The notes: a model not told the origin generated them from the sequence alone. A stretch of DNA of 64,000 bases from Hyphomicrobiales bacterium (GCA_930633525.1 CAKNFP010000001.1:4153501-4217500), one strand, 5' to 3'; shown: positions 16,047 through 25,738, counted from the first letter of the stretch. Program-made: numbers and translations.

Positions 16047-16581
16047 TACAATCCAATCCGACCGCGTCTTCAATGTGTTGTTCCTCTGCACTGGCAATTC
16101 GGCCCGCTCGATCCTGGCCGAGAGCATTCTGCAAAAAGATGGCGGCGGTCGCTTCCGGGCTTTTTCTGCCGGCAGTCAGCCCAAGGGCACCGTCAATCCC
16201 TTCGCCGTGAAGGTATTGCAGGCGCTTGACTATCCGACCGAAGCCTTCCGCTCGAAAAGCTGGGAGGAGTTCGCCCAGCCCGGTGCGCCCGTCATGGATT
16301 TCGTGTTCACCGTCTGCGACAGCGCGGCTGGCGAGGCCTGTCCAGTTTGGCCGGGTCAGCCCATGACGGCGCATTGGGGGATCGAAGATCCGGCTGCGGC
16401 TGAGGGTACGAACATCGAGAAGGAGGCCGCCTTCGTTGCCGCCTTCCGCTATCTCAAGGCCCGGATTTCAGTGTTCACAGCGCTGCCGATCGCGAGCCTT
16501 GACCGCATGATCCTCGGCGCGAAGCTCGTTGAGATTGGCCAGTTGCAGGGCACGACCAAGCCGCGCCCGAGCGCGGCGTGA
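16039..16581 (+). CDS. arsC: Arsenate reductase, LMW-phosphatase (thioredoxin-coupled) type
   Basis: 180 residues from the ATG at 16039, which overlaps the arsR end. The P-loop LCTGNSARS gives the nucleophile C17 and R23 (CX5R). Two further cysteines in FTVCDSAAGEACPVWPG are placed like the relay cysteines of the Bacillus/Staphylococcus enzyme, although eight rather than seven apart. Reduces arsenate to arsenite with electrons from thioredoxin, giving the substrate for the Acr3 pump two genes on. A frame open further upstream (to 15811) is not used, because it would overlap arsR. Confidence 0.93.
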   Translation: MSDTIQSDRVFNVLFLCTGNSARSILAESILQKDGGGRFRAFSAGSQPKGTVNPFAVKVLQALDYPTEAFRSKSWEEFAQPGAPVMDFVFTVCDSAAGEACPVWPGQPMTAHWGIEDPAAAEGTNIEKEAAFVAAFRYLKARISVFTALPIASLDRMILGAKLVEIGQLQGTTKPRPSAA

Positions 16582-16589
16582 GGGCGGCA

Positions 16590-17015
16590 ATGGACGTTAT
16601 CATCTATCATAATCCTGACTGCGGTACCTCGCGCAACACACTGGCGATGATCCGTAATGCCGGTGTCGAGCCACATGTCATCGAATATTTGAAGACGCCG
16701 CCATCGCGGGCGTTGCTGGGGCAGCTCATCGAACGCATGGGCATCTCCGCCCGTGCGCTGCTGCGTGAGAAGGGTGCTCCCTACGCAGAGCTGGGCCTCG
16801 GCGATCCGGCGCTGACCGAAAGCCAGCTTCTCGATGCCATGATGGCTCATCCGATCCTCATCAACCGGCCGATCGTTGTCAGTCCGAAGGGGGTACGGCT
16901 GTGCCGCCCTTCTGAAGAGGTGCTCGATCTGCTGCCGCCCCAAGCAGGCGAGTTCATCAAGGAAGATGGCGAGCGCGTCATAGATGAGCACGGCCGTCGC
17001 GTCGCGACGGCGTAA
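16590..17015 (+). CDS. arsC: Arsenate reductase, glutaredoxin-coupled type
   Basis: 141 residues from the ATG at 16590, with AGGG five bases upstream; a GTG at 16578 would add four residues. HNPDCGTSRNTL has the catalytic C11 and the neighbouring H7, matching Cys12 and His8 of plasmid R773 ArsC, and the thioredoxin-fold C-terminal part (HPILINRPIVVSPKGVRLCRP) is complete. Reduces arsenate using glutathione and glutaredoxin. Having this enzyme directly behind the unrelated LMW-phosphatase type gives the operon two separate electron routes. Confidence 0.92.
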   Translation: MDVIIYHNPDCGTSRNTLAMIRNAGVEPHVIEYLKTPPSRALLGQLIERMGISARALLREKGAPYAELGLGDPALTESQLLDAMMAHPILINRPIVVSPKGVRLCRPSEEVLDLLPPQAGEFIKEDGERVIDEHGRRVATA

Positions 17016-17024
17016 GAAGAGCCC

Positions 17025-18080
17025 ATGTCCACCTTTGAACGCTACCTAACCCTATGGGTCTTTCTGTGCATCGTTGTCGGTGTTGCACTCGGACACATGC
17101 TGCCGGGCCTGTTCCACGCGATCGGCGCCGCTGAAATCGCCAAGGTCAATCTGCCGGTCGCACTGCTGATCTGGCTGATGGTCATTCCCATGCTGCTGAA
17201 GATCGACTTTGCCGCCCTCGGCGAGGTGGGTCGTCACTGGCGCGGCATCGGCGTGACACTCTTCGTCAATTGGGCTGTGAAGCCTTTCTCGATGGCGCTG
17301 CTGGGCTGGCTGTTCATCGGCTGGCTGTTCCGTCCGCTGCTTCCGGCGGACCAGATCGACAGCTATATCGCGGGTCTCATCATCCTCGCCGCCGCGCCTT
17401 GCACGGCGATGGTCTTTGTATGGTCAAACCTGACGAAGGGTGAGCCGCATTTCACGCTAAGCCAAGTCGCTCTCAACGATGCCATCATGGTGGTGGCCTT
17501 TGCGCCGATCGTTGGTTTGCTACTGGGGCTTTCCGCGATCACGGTGCCGTGGGGCACGCTCGTCCTGTCGGTCATCCTTTACATCGTCATTCCGGTCATC
17601 ATCGCACAGGTCGTGCGGCGATACCTTCTGGCGACAGGGGGACAAGCGGCCCTCGACAGACTGCTCGCCAAGCTTGGGCCAGCGTCGCTGGTAGCCCTTC
17701 TCGCGACGCTGGTGCTGCTCTTCGGCTTCCAGGGCGAACAGATCATCGCGCAGCCTTTGGTGATTGCGCTACTTGCGGTGCCGATCCTCATCCAGGTCTA
17801 TTTCAATTCCGGGCTTGCCTATCTGCTGAACCGGATCAGCGGGGAGCAGCACTGCGTGGCCGGCCCATCGGCCCTGATCGGCGCATCCAATTTCTTTGAG
17901 CTTGCCGTCGCGGCTGCGATCAGCCTGTTCGGTTTTCAGTCTGGAGCGGCGCTTGCCACCGTTGTTGGCGTGCTGATTGAGGTCCCTGTGATGCTTTCGG
18001 TCGTATGGATCGTGAACCGGTCAAAGGGTTGGTATGAGCGCGACCGCAAGACGGTGACCGTCGTGGAGGCGAACCGCTGA
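17025..18080 (+). CDS. acr3: Acr3-family arsenite efflux transporter
   Basis: 351 residues and about ten membrane segments, as usual for Acr3. The conserved cysteine of segment four is in [16 protein letters not shown], and the family blocks [19 protein letters not shown] and [18 protein letters not shown] are intact. Pumps arsenite out across the inner membrane. It starts nine bases after the arsC stop and its own TGA overlaps the arsH ATG. Fold and sequence are unrelated to the ArsB encoded at 3081-4340. Confidence 0.96.
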   Translation: MSTFERYLTLWVFLCIVVGVALGHMLPGLFHAIGAAEIAKVNLPVALLIWLMVIPMLLKIDFAALGEVGRHWRGIGVTLFVNWAVKPFSMALLGWLFIGWLFRPLLPADQIDSYIAGLIILAAAPCTAMVFVWSNLTKGEPHFTLSQVALNDAIMVVAFAPIVGLLLGLSAITVPWGTLVLSVILYIVIPVIIAQVVRRYLLATGGQAALDRLLAKLGPASLVALLATLVLLFGFQGEQIIAQPLVIALLAVPILIQVYFNSGLAYLLNRISGEQHCVAGPSALIGASNFFELAVAAAISLFGFQSGAALATVVGVLIEVPVMLSVVWIVNRSKGWYERDRKTVTVVEANR

Positions 18081-18790
18081 TGCTAAGTGATCTTCACAAT
18101 GTCGATGCCGATTGCATCGACATTCCCAGCGCCGATCAGTTGAGTACAAAGCCCTCGCGCTACCCTCCCCGCATCTTGCTGCTCTACGGCTCGCTACGTG
18201 AGCGTTCCTACAGCCGCTTTCTGACGCTGGAAGCCGCGCGTCTGCTGACACATTTTGGAGCCGAGGTGAGAATTTTCGATCCGGGCGGCCTGCCATTGCC
18301 GGATGGTGCTGCGGTTGATCATCCGAAGATTCGGGAACTGCGAGACCTTTCGCTCTGGTCGGAAGGCCAGGTCTGGACGAGTCCGGAACGCCACGGCGCG
18401 ATGAGCGCTGTGATGAAGGCGCAGATCGATTGGATTCCTCTTTCGGTCGGCGCCATTCGGCCGACACAAGGCCGAACACTGGCGGTCATGCAGGTTTCCG
18501 GGGGCTCCCAAAGCTTCAATGCGGTCAACCAGATGCGGGTCCTTGGCCGCTGGATGCGGATGGTGACCATTCCGAACCAATCATCCGTGGCGAAGGCCTA
18601 TCAGGAGTTCGACGAGGCGGGCCGCATGAAGGCTTCCTCCTATTACGATCGGGTCGTCGACGTGATGGAGGAACTGGTCAAGTTCACGCTGCTAACACGC
18701 GACGTCTCTGCCTATCTTACTGACCGCTACAGCGAACGCAGGGAAATGGCTAAGAAGCGAGCATCGCAGGTCAGGCTCGAGAGCATCTGA
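18080..18790 (+). CDS. arsH: ArsH, NADPH-dependent FMN reductase
   Basis: 236 residues, normal ArsH length. The flavodoxin-like FMN motif [20 protein letters not shown] and the ArsH blocks [30 protein letters not shown] and [20 protein letters not shown] are all present. ArsH oxidises trivalent organoarsenicals and reduces quinones. Overlaps acr3 by one base at the start and lies two bases before the MFS gene, so it is tightly embedded in the operon. Confidence 0.95.
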   Translation: MLSDLHNVDADCIDIPSADQLSTKPSRYPPRILLLYGSLRERSYSRFLTLEAARLLTHFGAEVRIFDPGGLPLPDGAAVDHPKIRELRDLSLWSEGQVWTSPERHGAMSAVMKAQIDWIPLSVGAIRPTQGRTLAVMQVSGGSQSFNAVNQMRVLGRWMRMVTIPNQSSVAKAYQEFDEAGRMKASSYYDRVVDVMEELVKFTLLTRDVSAYLTDRYSERREMAKKRASQVRLESI

Positions 18791-18791
18791 G

Positions 18792-20015
18792 ATGGGGCGT
18801 TGGAGAGACGTTGCTGCGCTCGGCATAACGCAAATCATCGGCTATGGGACTCTCTACTACAGCTTCAGCATTCTCTCACCGGCCATGGCGCGAGACTTCG
18901 GATGGTCGAATGAATCGATCTTTGCAGTACTCTCGGCCGCGCTGCTGACGGGCGGCTTGGTTGCGCCGCGGGTGGGCCGCTGGATCGATCGCCTCGGTGC
19001 TGGCAGCGTCATGGCGATTGGCTCAGTCGTTGCAGCGCTGTCTCTCGTAGCCTGCGCTTTGGCGCCTTCGGGATCCGCCTTCGTGCCGGCCCTGTTTGCC
19101 ATCGAGATCGCCTCGACACTCGTTCAATATGGCGCAGCATTCCCCCTGTTGGTCCAGCGCCATCCGGGAACCGCCCAGCGCAGTATCGTATATCTGACGT
19201 TGATCGCGGGCTTTGCTTCGACGATATTTTGGCCTCTGACGACGTGGTTGCACAGCCTCCTGACATGGCAAGAGGTCTATCTTGCATTCGCTGTGCTTCA
19301 TCTTGCTTTGTGCTTGCCAATCCACATGGCGATGTCACGCCGGACTTCCGAGCACATTGAAGCGACCGGCGCTGGAACCGAACGCGTGAAACCGCACGTT
19401 CACGGCAGTCTTGCCCCCGCGTCTCGTGGCAAGGGCTTTTTGCTGATGGCAGTGGGCTTTGCGTTTCAGAGTTTTATCAGCTCGGCAATCCTCGTGCACA
19501 TGCTGCCTATGCTTGGAGCACTTGGCCTCGGCCTTGCCGGCGTTGCAGTCGGCGCCCTGTTCGGGCCTTCACAGGTCGCAAGCCGTTTCATCAATATGGT
19601 CTTCGGCAAGGACCTTTCTCAGCTCACTCTAGCCATCATCTCGGCGGCACTTTTGCCAGTCGCAGTGGTTCTTTTGCTCCTGACCGCGCCGTCCTTTGCC
19701 GGCGCGATGTTGTTCGCCATCCTGTTCGGCATGGGCAATGGGCTCTACAGCATTGTCGGGGGAACGTTGCCGCTGGCTCTATTTGGACCTGAGGGCTACG
19801 GCACCCGTCAGGGGCGGCTCATGTCCGTGCGCCTGATCGTCGGGTCCGCCGCGCCATTCGTGTTCGCGTTGATGATGGAGCAGATTGGCATTACAGGAAC
19901 GCTTGCGCTGATCGCCATCCTTGGCAGCGGCTCGATATTTGCGCTCTTGGGAATTCTGCAAATAACCCGCATCGCCTCAACAGAATCTAGGAGAGCGCAA
20001 GCTACCTCAGTTTAG
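18792..20015 (+). CDS. MFS transporter of the ars operon (ArsK-like candidate)
   Basis: 407 residues with about twelve membrane segments. It begins MGRWRDVAALGITQIIGYGT, a start common to MFS permeases found behind arsH. The MFS loop GRWIDRLGAGSVMAIG lies near residue 60. Agrobacterium ArsK, an MFS exporter of arsenite and aromatic arsenicals, is one possible model, but I cannot assign it by residues. It is the last gene of the operon and ends just before mobile-element debris. Confidence 0.88.
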   Translation: MGRWRDVAALGITQIIGYGTLYYSFSILSPAMARDFGWSNESIFAVLSAALLTGGLVAPRVGRWIDRLGAGSVMAIGSVVAALSLVACALAPSGSAFVPALFAIEIASTLVQYGAAFPLLVQRHPGTAQRSIVYLTLIAGFASTIFWPLTTWLHSLLTWQEVYLAFAVLHLALCLPIHMAMSRRTSEHIEATGAGTERVKPHVHGSLAPASRGKGFLLMAVGFAFQSFISSAILVHMLPMLGALGLGLAGVAVGALFGPSQVASRFINMVFGKDLSQLTLAIISAALLPVAVVLLLLTAPSFAGAMLFAILFGMGNGLYSIVGGTLPLALFGPEGYGTRQGRLMSVRLIVGSAAPFVFALMMEQIGITGTLALIAILGSGSIFALLGILQITRIASTESRRAQATSV

Positions 20016-20129
20016 TTTCAAATTTACCGCACCGCATTCTATGCTTGGTTCAAGACAATCGCGTAGAGCCTTTGGCTGCCCGACAGAAGTGGCCTGCTGC
20101 CGCTTTCGTGGACGCTCGGTTATACTAAT

Positions 20130-20527
20130 CCTCCCCTTTTCGAACTGGGCCGGGCTGACGCAGCCGATCGTCGGGTGCCGGTGGGCCGTACTGTAGAACC
20201 TCTCGATGTAGTCGAACACATCAGCCTTGGCGGCGTCTCGCGTGCGGTAGACCTTTGCCCCTGATCCGATCGGTCTCGAGCGAGGAGAAGAAGCTCTCCA
20301 TGGCCGCGTTGTCCCAGACGTTGCCGGATCGGTTCATCGAGCAGGTGACGCCGTTGTCGGCCAGCAACTCCTGGAAGTATTCCTGGAAGTGGCGGGCTGG
20401 TATGTTGGCTGCCCTGGTCCGAGTGATGCAGCAGCGCTTGCGGCTTGCCACCGCCGCCAGATCGCCATGACCAGCGCGTCGGTGGCGCGCTGGGCTGTCA
20501 TCTCTGCCTTCATCGACCAGCCGATTG
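20130..20527 (-). pseudogene. IS3-family transposase (OrfB) remnant, frameshifted
   Basis: Pieces of a DDE transposase appear in different minus-strand frames. They are GWSMKAEMTAQRATDALVMA near 20525-20465, a catalytic-Asp region near 20440, NGVTCSMNRSGNVWDNAAME with the catalytic Glu near 20300, and VFDYIERFYSTAHRHPTIG near 20220-20160. The N-terminal half and OrfA are missing and at least two frameshifts are present, so it is dead. It abuts the ars operon on one side and an integrase stub on the other, and probably landed in the integrase gene. Confidence 0.78.
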
Positions 20528-20545
20528 CTTCGTTTTTGAATCCTT

Positions 20546-20617
20546 ACCATCGTCGGAAATCTTCCGCGCCTTCTGGGATGGTTTGATTCGACGGATAGCC
20601 ACGTCTGTGAGCGGCAT
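20546..20617 (-). pseudogene. Tyrosine integrase N-terminal stub (DUF4102/Arm-binding domain)
   Basis: From the ATG at 20617 the minus strand reads MPLTDVAIRRIKPSQKARK and then ISDDG, which matches the start of P4-type island integrases (usually ...RKLSDGGGLYL...). Homology stops after about 24 codons where the IS3 debris begins. The stub starts 166 bases from the 3' end of the tRNA-Arg gene, the classical position for an island integrase. The catalytic domain is absent, so the island can no longer excise by itself. Confidence 0.65.
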
Positions 20618-20782
20618 GGCTGTTGGTATCGCTGCATGGCGGTTTTGAAACTACCAGCAAAAATACCAAAAATCCCGCTGGAAATCGACACATCTGGCCG
20701 CACAGCGGCGGGCACGAGGTCGTTACAAACCCTTATTTCTCAAGAGATTCAGGACAAAACCGGACTGCGCTGGATGAAGGCA

Positions 20783-20859
<77 letters not shown>

Positions 20860-21038
20860 AGTCTCGACAGCCGACTGCCAATGCGAACGCATCCAGAAAG
20901 GAGCGTTCGTCCGATCCATATGACCCAAGGCGCCCTTCATGTTCAAGAGGGGAACTGTGAAAACAGCCTCCTGTTACGTCTTGGTTTGTGGCTTGGTCCC
21001 GCGTAAACTTCGTAGCCGTCGTTGACCCCGTTCCGCAG

Positions 21039-21977
21039 ATGCTCGCTTCATCAAGCCTTTCGCAGTTCCTCGCCCCTGCGGCTCTCGCCCTCCTTGCCAC
21101 GATCACGCTGGCCATGCCAGATGCGCTGGCGCGCGAGAGGAAGTCCGCGCGTATCAACGCGATATGCCAGCCGCCCGAGGCCACGGATACCGGCCTCGTC
21201 ACCGGCATCGAGGACAACGGCGATGTGCGCCTGGCCGATGGGCGGCTGCTTACCCTGGCCGGTGTCCTTCTCGCGCCGGCGCAAGCCGCTAGTCCCGTTC
21301 CCCGCGCGGAGTTCGGTGCGCTTCTCGGATCGGAAGTGCGCTTCCAAATCCTCCAGCCGGCATCGGATCGCTGGGGGCGTCTCTCCGCCGACATCGTGTT
21401 GCCGGAAGCGATGGCCGGGGCGCAGAGCGCCTCGCACCCGTCCTCGAGCGAGGTCGGCACGCGAAAAGCGAAAACAGCGGCGGAGATGGGCATGGACTCA
21501 GTTGCTGAACCCGCCTACACAATCGCGCAATGGCTTGTCGATATTGGCTTGGCCCGTGCAGCGCCCGACACTGCGGTCACACCGCTGTCACGAGCGTGCA
21601 TGAAGGCATTGCTCGCACGCGAGGACAAGGCGCGTACGAGCCGCCGCGGGCAATGGCAGGACGCATCAGCCGTGCTGGCGGCCAGCGAACCGGAAGCCAT
21701 TCTCGCCAAGGCTGGCGATTTTGCCGTGATTGAGGGCATAATCGTCAGCGTAAGGGAAAGAGAACGGGTTACCTACTTAAATTTCGGATCACAGTGGACG
21801 CGGGATTTCACAGTCACCATCTGGAAGAAGAATCGTGCAAAGTTTGCTGCTGCCGGGCTCCATGTCGCCGAACTCGATGGACGACGTATCCGAGTACGCG
21901 GCATGGTGGAGGCAGGCCGAGGGCCATTGATCGACGTGTTGACGCCGGAACAAATCGAGGTCATCGGGACTGAATGA
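21039..21977 (+). CDS. Secreted thermonuclease-like (SNase-fold) protein
   Basis: 312 residues from the ATG at 21039, which places a signal peptide at the very start (SLSQFLAPAALALLATITL, then DALA). The frame is open to 20988, but the extra residues spoil the signal. The body has SNase/OB-like blocks: GDVRLADGRLLTLAGVLL, WGRLSADIV, and the C-terminal FAVIEGIIVSVRERERVTYL and FTVTIWKK. The catalytic Arg/Glu set of Staphylococcus nuclease is not obvious, so nuclease activity is doubtful; many alphaproteobacterial relatives are annotated only by fold. Overlaps the next reading frame by an ATGA if that frame starts at 21974. Confidence 0.75.
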   Translation: MLASSSLSQFLAPAALALLATITLAMPDALARERKSARINAICQPPEATDTGLVTGIEDNGDVRLADGRLLTLAGVLLAPAQAASPVPRAEFGALLGSEVRFQILQPASDRWGRLSADIVLPEAMAGAQSASHPSSSEVGTRKAKTAAEMGMDSVAEPAYTIAQWLVDIGLARAAPDTAVTPLSRACMKALLAREDKARTSRRGQWQDASAVLAASEPEAILAKAGDFAVIEGIIVSVRERERVTYLNFGSQWTRDFTVTIWKKNRAKFAAAGLHVAELDGRRIRVRGMVEAGRGPLIDVLTPEQIEVIGTE

Positions 21978-22051
21978 GCGCGTGTGGCGTGACAAAGCGG
22001 ATGATGCTGGCTGACACAGCTGGCGGACGATCGCCTGGACTGAAATGGAAG

Positions 22052-23488
22052 ATGATGAGCCGGGCGACGGCGCGAGGCGCTTGTGCGGTGCTTGGCGTCA
22101 TTTTTCTGGCGAGCTGCGCTACCGAAACCAGCAAGCTTCCTGCGTCCGCGCCTCTGCCGCCGGCGGCCCCCAGGGTCACGGGTGTCGAGCGCGCCGCCGA
22201 CCGCGAACATCAGCGCCTGGTCGCGTCGCTCGGCGGCAGCTACCGCTGGCCAGCGGCGGAGGCCCGGCTGAAAACCATGGTCGCAAAACTGGTGGCCGCC
22301 ACCGATACGCCGACCCAGGGATATCGCGTCACCCTTCTGAACTCGCCAACGGTCAACGCCTTCGCCCTGCCGACAGGCAATATCTATGTGACGCGCGGTC
22401 TCCTTGCTCTCGCCAATGACGATTCGGAAGTCGCCGGCGTGCTCGCGCATGAGATTGCCCATGTCACGGCAAAACATGCGAGCGCCCGCGCGGAACTTGC
22501 CGAGAAGTCAGCCCTGGTGAGCCGCGTGGTCTCCGAAGTGCTCAACAATCCGAGCGAGAGCGAGACCGTCAGCAACCAGTCAGAACGGACCATCGCCGGC
22601 TTCTCCCGCGCGCAGGAACTGGAGGCCGACCGCATTGGCATCCGCACCATGGCGCGCGCCGGTTACGACCCCTATGGCTCCGCGCGTTTCCTCGCCTCTC
22701 TCGGCCGCAATTCAAACGGGCGCCAGCCGCAGGCATCGAACTTCCTGGCCACGCATCCGAGCACGCCGGAACGTATCGCTCAAGCGCTGGCAACCGCGCG
22801 CAGCATCGCGGCGCCGGGTCTCGGCGAGCGCCACCGCGCGGAATATCTCGCCGCCATCAACGGCATCGCCTATGGGGATGACCCGGCTGATGGCGTCGTG
22901 CGCGGCCGCGCCTTCATCCATCCGCGCCTCGGCATCACCTTCACTGCCCCCGAGAACTTTTCCATCGACAACACGGCTCAGGCTGTATTGGGCGTCTCGC
23001 GCAACGGCGAGTCCGCTTTCCGGCTGGATGCGGTGGAGGGCGGCGATATCAGCTCGCTGGAGGAGTTCCTGCGCTCCGGCTGGATCGAGAAGGTCGATCC
23101 GGCCAGCATCCAGCCTCTGACGGTCAACGGCCTGTCGGCAGCCACTGCCAACGCTGAAAGCAACGGCTGGCGCTTCCATCTCGCCGCCGTGCGGATCGGC
23201 AGCTCGATCTATCGGCTGGTATTGGCCTCGCGGGATCGCGACAATGCGAGCGGCCCAGCGTTCACCGGAACCCTGAACAGCCTGCGCCGCCTCACCGATG
23301 GCGAAATCAACGCGGTGAAGCCGTTGCGCATCGCCCTTGCCAAAGCCAATCCCGGCGATACGCCGGACGCGCTGGCAGCCGGCATGGCGATCGCCAACGG
23401 GCGTGTGGAACGCTTCCGCGTCTTGAATGGCCTTGATCCCTCGACGACCCTGATCCCGGACGAAACCTACAAGGTGGTCGTGGAATGA
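22052..23488 (+). CDS. M48-family metalloprotease lipoprotein
   Basis: About 478 residues. A lipobox (VIFLASC) ends the signal, so the protein is probably anchored at the periplasmic face of a membrane. The zinc motif HEIAH is at 133-137 and the third ligand E191 is in ELEADRIG, as in BepA and LoiP. The C-terminal end (RFRVLNGLDPSTTLIPDETY) resembles a LysM-like module. Likely role: quality control of outer-membrane proteins. I prefer the ATG at 22052 because it puts the signal peptide first; an ATG at 21974 overlapping the previous stop would add 26 residues. Confidence 0.92.
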   Translation: MMSRATARGACAVLGVIFLASCATETSKLPASAPLPPAAPRVTGVERAADREHQRLVASLGGSYRWPAAEARLKTMVAKLVAATDTPTQGYRVTLLNSPTVNAFALPTGNIYVTRGLLALANDDSEVAGVLAHEIAHVTAKHASARAELAEKSALVSRVVSEVLNNPSESETVSNQSERTIAGFSRAQELEADRIGIRTMARAGYDPYGSARFLASLGRNSNGRQPQASNFLATHPSTPERIAQALATARSIAAPGLGERHRAEYLAAINGIAYGDDPADGVVRGRAFIHPRLGITFTAPENFSIDNTAQAVLGVSRNGESAFRLDAVEGGDISSLEEFLRSGWIEKVDPASIQPLTVNGLSAATANAESNGWRFHLAAVRIGSSIYRLVLASRDRDNASGPAFTGTLNSLRRLTDGEINAVKPLRIALAKANPGDTPDALAAGMAIANGRVERFRVLNGLDPSTTLIPDETYKVVVE

Positions 23489-24183
23489 TCCTCGGCGGCA
23501 GGAAGCGCATCCGCACCGGGATCTGAGCCTGCCTTGTTCTGCGGCCACCGAACCAGCGCCTCCTGGCCGGCCTCGGTGAGAGCGTAGACGCCGCGTTCAG
23601 CACGGGCGAACCAGCCATAGACGTTGCGCTGCAGGATCTTGGCCGCGTCGGGCGCGAGCGCGCGCAGGTCCCGGGGCCTGCCCGCTCCACGGGCGAGCGC
23701 GGCCGCGCAGACAAGCGCCTGCTGACGATAGGCCGTCATGATCGGGGCGCGCGAGCCACCGCCCAACGCCGGATCGCCAAGACGCTTGCGATGTTCCGCG
23801 ACGAGGCGCGAACGCCGGCGCGGGTTCTTGCGCGGCAGGGGGGCCTCAGGGCTCACGAGCACGCTGATCGCGCCATCGGCCGACACGCCAAGCATCCCGA
23901 AGCCAAGCCGCCGGCAGAGCTGGCGAAAGCGGGCATCGCTTTCGCGCCCCTTGCCGCGCGCGGAGAGACGGGCCGCGAGCCACACCTCATCACAGGCGGC
24001 AGCACGGTCGACCGCTTGCAGCACGAGCTCCAGGTTGAAGCTCAGCTTCATTTCGCCGATGACCACGAGCGGCGGCTCACCCTCCTTGAGGGCCACGATG
24101 TCGCAGCCGCCGATTTCGCCTTTGACGGAAAAACCGAGCCCCTCGAGGAAGCTCTTGACCGGTCGATAGAGCGCCGTCTCCAC
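23467..24183 (-). CDS. DUF2161 family protein
   Basis: 238 residues from the GTG at 24183; the frame is open further upstream, but that part overlaps the methyltransferase gene. The start ETALYRPVKSFLEGLGF and the blocks GGCDIVALKEGEPPLVVIGE and MKLSFNLELVLQAVDR resemble a nuclease-like (PD-(D/E)xK) core, with a winged-helix-like tail (AKILQRNVYGWFARAERGVY). DUF2161 has no established function. It follows the methyltransferase gene by eight bases, so the two are probably co-transcribed, and it overlaps the end of the M48 gene on the other strand. Confidence 0.8.
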   Translation of the reverse strand: METALYRPVKSFLEGLGFSVKGEIGGCDIVALKEGEPPLVVIGEMKLSFNLELVLQAVDRAAACDEVWLAARLSARGKGRESDARFRQLCRRLGFGMLGVSADGAISVLVSPEAPLPRKNPRRRSRLVAEHRKRLGDPALGGGSRAPIMTAYRQQALVCAAALARGAGRPRDLRALAPDAAKILQRNVYGWFARAERGVYALTEAGQEALVRWPQNKAGSDPGADALPAAEDHSTTTL

Positions 24184-24191
24184 GGGACCGC

Positions 24192-24923
24192 TCAGCGAGA
24201 CCGGGGCCGCGGCGCAACCTCGCCGCCATCCTTGGCGGCGAGCCAGATGACGTGCCGCGCGCCGGAGCGGCCGCGATTGGCCCTCACCCGTACCTCCTCG
24301 ACGGCGAAACCCATTCGCCGTAGTCGCTGCGCGAAAGCATGGTCCGGCGCCGCGGACCACACCGCCAGGATGCCACCCGGGCGAAGCGCCGCCCGAGCTG
24401 CGCCAAGACCGGCTGTCGAATAGAGGCTGTCATTCGCCTCCCACGTGAGGCCCTCCGGGCCGTTGTCCACATCGAGCAGGATGGCATCGAAGGCCGCTCC
24501 GCGCTCACGCATGAGCAGCCCGACGTCCTCCTCGCGTATGGTCACGCGCGGATCCTCCAGAGAGCCGGCGAAGAGGCCGGCCATCGGCCCGCGCGCCCAG
24601 GCGACGACGGCCGGCACGAGCTCTGCGACCGTAACGCGCGCGTCCGCGTCCAGCGCCGCGAGTGCGGCCCGCAGGGTGAAGCCCATGCCCAGCCCGCCGA
24701 TGAGTACATGAGGTCGGGCCCGCCCCGCGATGCGCGCGCAACCGAGATTGGCCAGAGCCTCCTCGGAACCGCTCAGCCGGCTGTTCATCAGCTCGTTGGT
24801 GCCGAGCATGATGGAGAATTCCTGGCCGCGCTGCTTGAGGCGCAGTTCCCCTTCTCCACCAGCCATGCTGGCATCAGGTATCTTGGCCGTATCGAGGGTG
24901 ATCCAGGGAAGCATCAGCGACAA
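24192..24923 (-). CDS. Spermidine-synthase-like SAM-dependent methyltransferase fold protein
   Basis: 243 residues with a Rossmann core: HVLIGGLGMGFTLRAALAAL (SAM/dcSAM-binding glycine loop), VTVAELVPAVVAWARGP, and ILLDVDNGPEGLTWEAN. This is the spermidine-synthase-like pattern without the usual N-terminal beta domain. The substrate is unknown. It is common in Hyphomicrobiales in this arrangement. Upstream gene of the DUF2161 pair. Confidence 0.82.
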   Translation of the reverse strand: MSLMLPWITLDTAKIPDASMAGGEGELRLKQRGQEFSIMLGTNELMNSRLSGSEEALANLGCARIAGRARPHVLIGGLGMGFTLRAALAALDADARVTVAELVPAVVAWARGPMAGLFAGSLEDPRVTIREEDVGLLMRERGAAFDAILLDVDNGPEGLTWEANDSLYSTAGLGAARAALRPGGILAVWSAAPDHAFAQRLRRMGFAVEEVRVRANRGRSGARHVIWLAAKDGGEVAPRPRSR

Positions 24924-24974
24924 TCATACAGGGCAGGAGCGGACAGGACGGGCGCAGTCTCGGGGGCCGGATTT

Positions 24975-25628
24975 CTATATCTCCGGCAGTTTCAGCCAGG
25001 TCGCGGCCGCGCTGAGCACGAGATTGACGGCAAGCGCCGCCAGGACGAGCCCCATCGTTCGCCGCAGCAGGTTGGTCATCCCGGTGCCGAGCAGTTTCGT
25101 CAGAATGCCGCCCAACAGGAAGATGGTGAGAAGCCCGACGAGAACGGTCCCCAAAGCGGCGAAGGTGATGAACTGTTCGGCTGGCGAGTAGCGGTTGTTG
25201 TCCATCAGGAGGACGATGGTGAGCATCGCGCCAGGGCCGGCGATGATCGGCGTGGCCAGGGGATAGACGGCAACCTCCATCACCTTCTCGCCGGTGGGTA
25301 CCGACGGAGGCATATGCTTGGCCTCGCCAAGCACCATCGACACAGCGAACAGGAAGAGGACGATGCCGCCCGCGATCTGGAAAGAGAGCAGTGAAATACC
25401 CATGGCATGGAGCAGGAACTGTCCGCAAAAGCCGAAGATCGCGAGAATGATGAAGGCCAGCAGCACGGCGATGGAAGCCGCCCGGCGTTTCTCGCCATCG
25501 GTCAGGCTAGTCGTCGCCCCCATGAAAAGTGGCAGATGGCTGATCGGATCAAGCACGGCCCACAATGTAACGAGTTGGGTGATGAAAAGCGCCTGATCGT
25601 CGAGCATCCGCGAGGCCCCGTGCAGCAT
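24975..25628 (-). CDS. MarC-family integral membrane protein
   Basis: 217 residues from the ATG at 25628 (an ATG at 25607 is also possible). Six membrane segments; family blocks LVTLWAVLDPISHLPLF at the start, FQIAGGIVLFLFAVSMV in the middle, and YPLATPIIAGPGAMLTIVLL near residue 130. MarC proteins sit in the inner membrane; their role is uncertain, and a link to multiple antibiotic resistance has been withdrawn for E. coli. Transcribed alone on the minus strand. Confidence 0.87.
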   Translation of the reverse strand: MLHGASRMLDDQALFITQLVTLWAVLDPISHLPLFMGATTSLTDGEKRRAASIAVLLAFIILAIFGFCGQFLLHAMGISLLSFQIAGGIVLFLFAVSMVLGEAKHMPPSVPTGEKVMEVAVYPLATPIIAGPGAMLTIVLLMDNNRYSPAEQFITFAALGTVLVGLLTIFLLGGILTKLLGTGMTNLLRRTMGLVLAALAVNLVLSAAATWLKLPEI

Positions 25629-25738
25629 GGCAATGCCCCCGCCGCGATGGGTGGGGAGCGGCCATGCTTGTAACAGCACATGGTGCAAACATAAATCGGC
25701 TTGGAGTGATCCCGGGCAGAGGTCGGAGAGGTCGTGCC

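Noticed and set aside
1..20600. Left attachment repeat of the island, matching the tRNA-Arg 3' end
   Set aside because: Reading by eye I found no second copy of the T-arm and acceptor sequence in this part, so the left boundary cannot be placed and may be outside the window.
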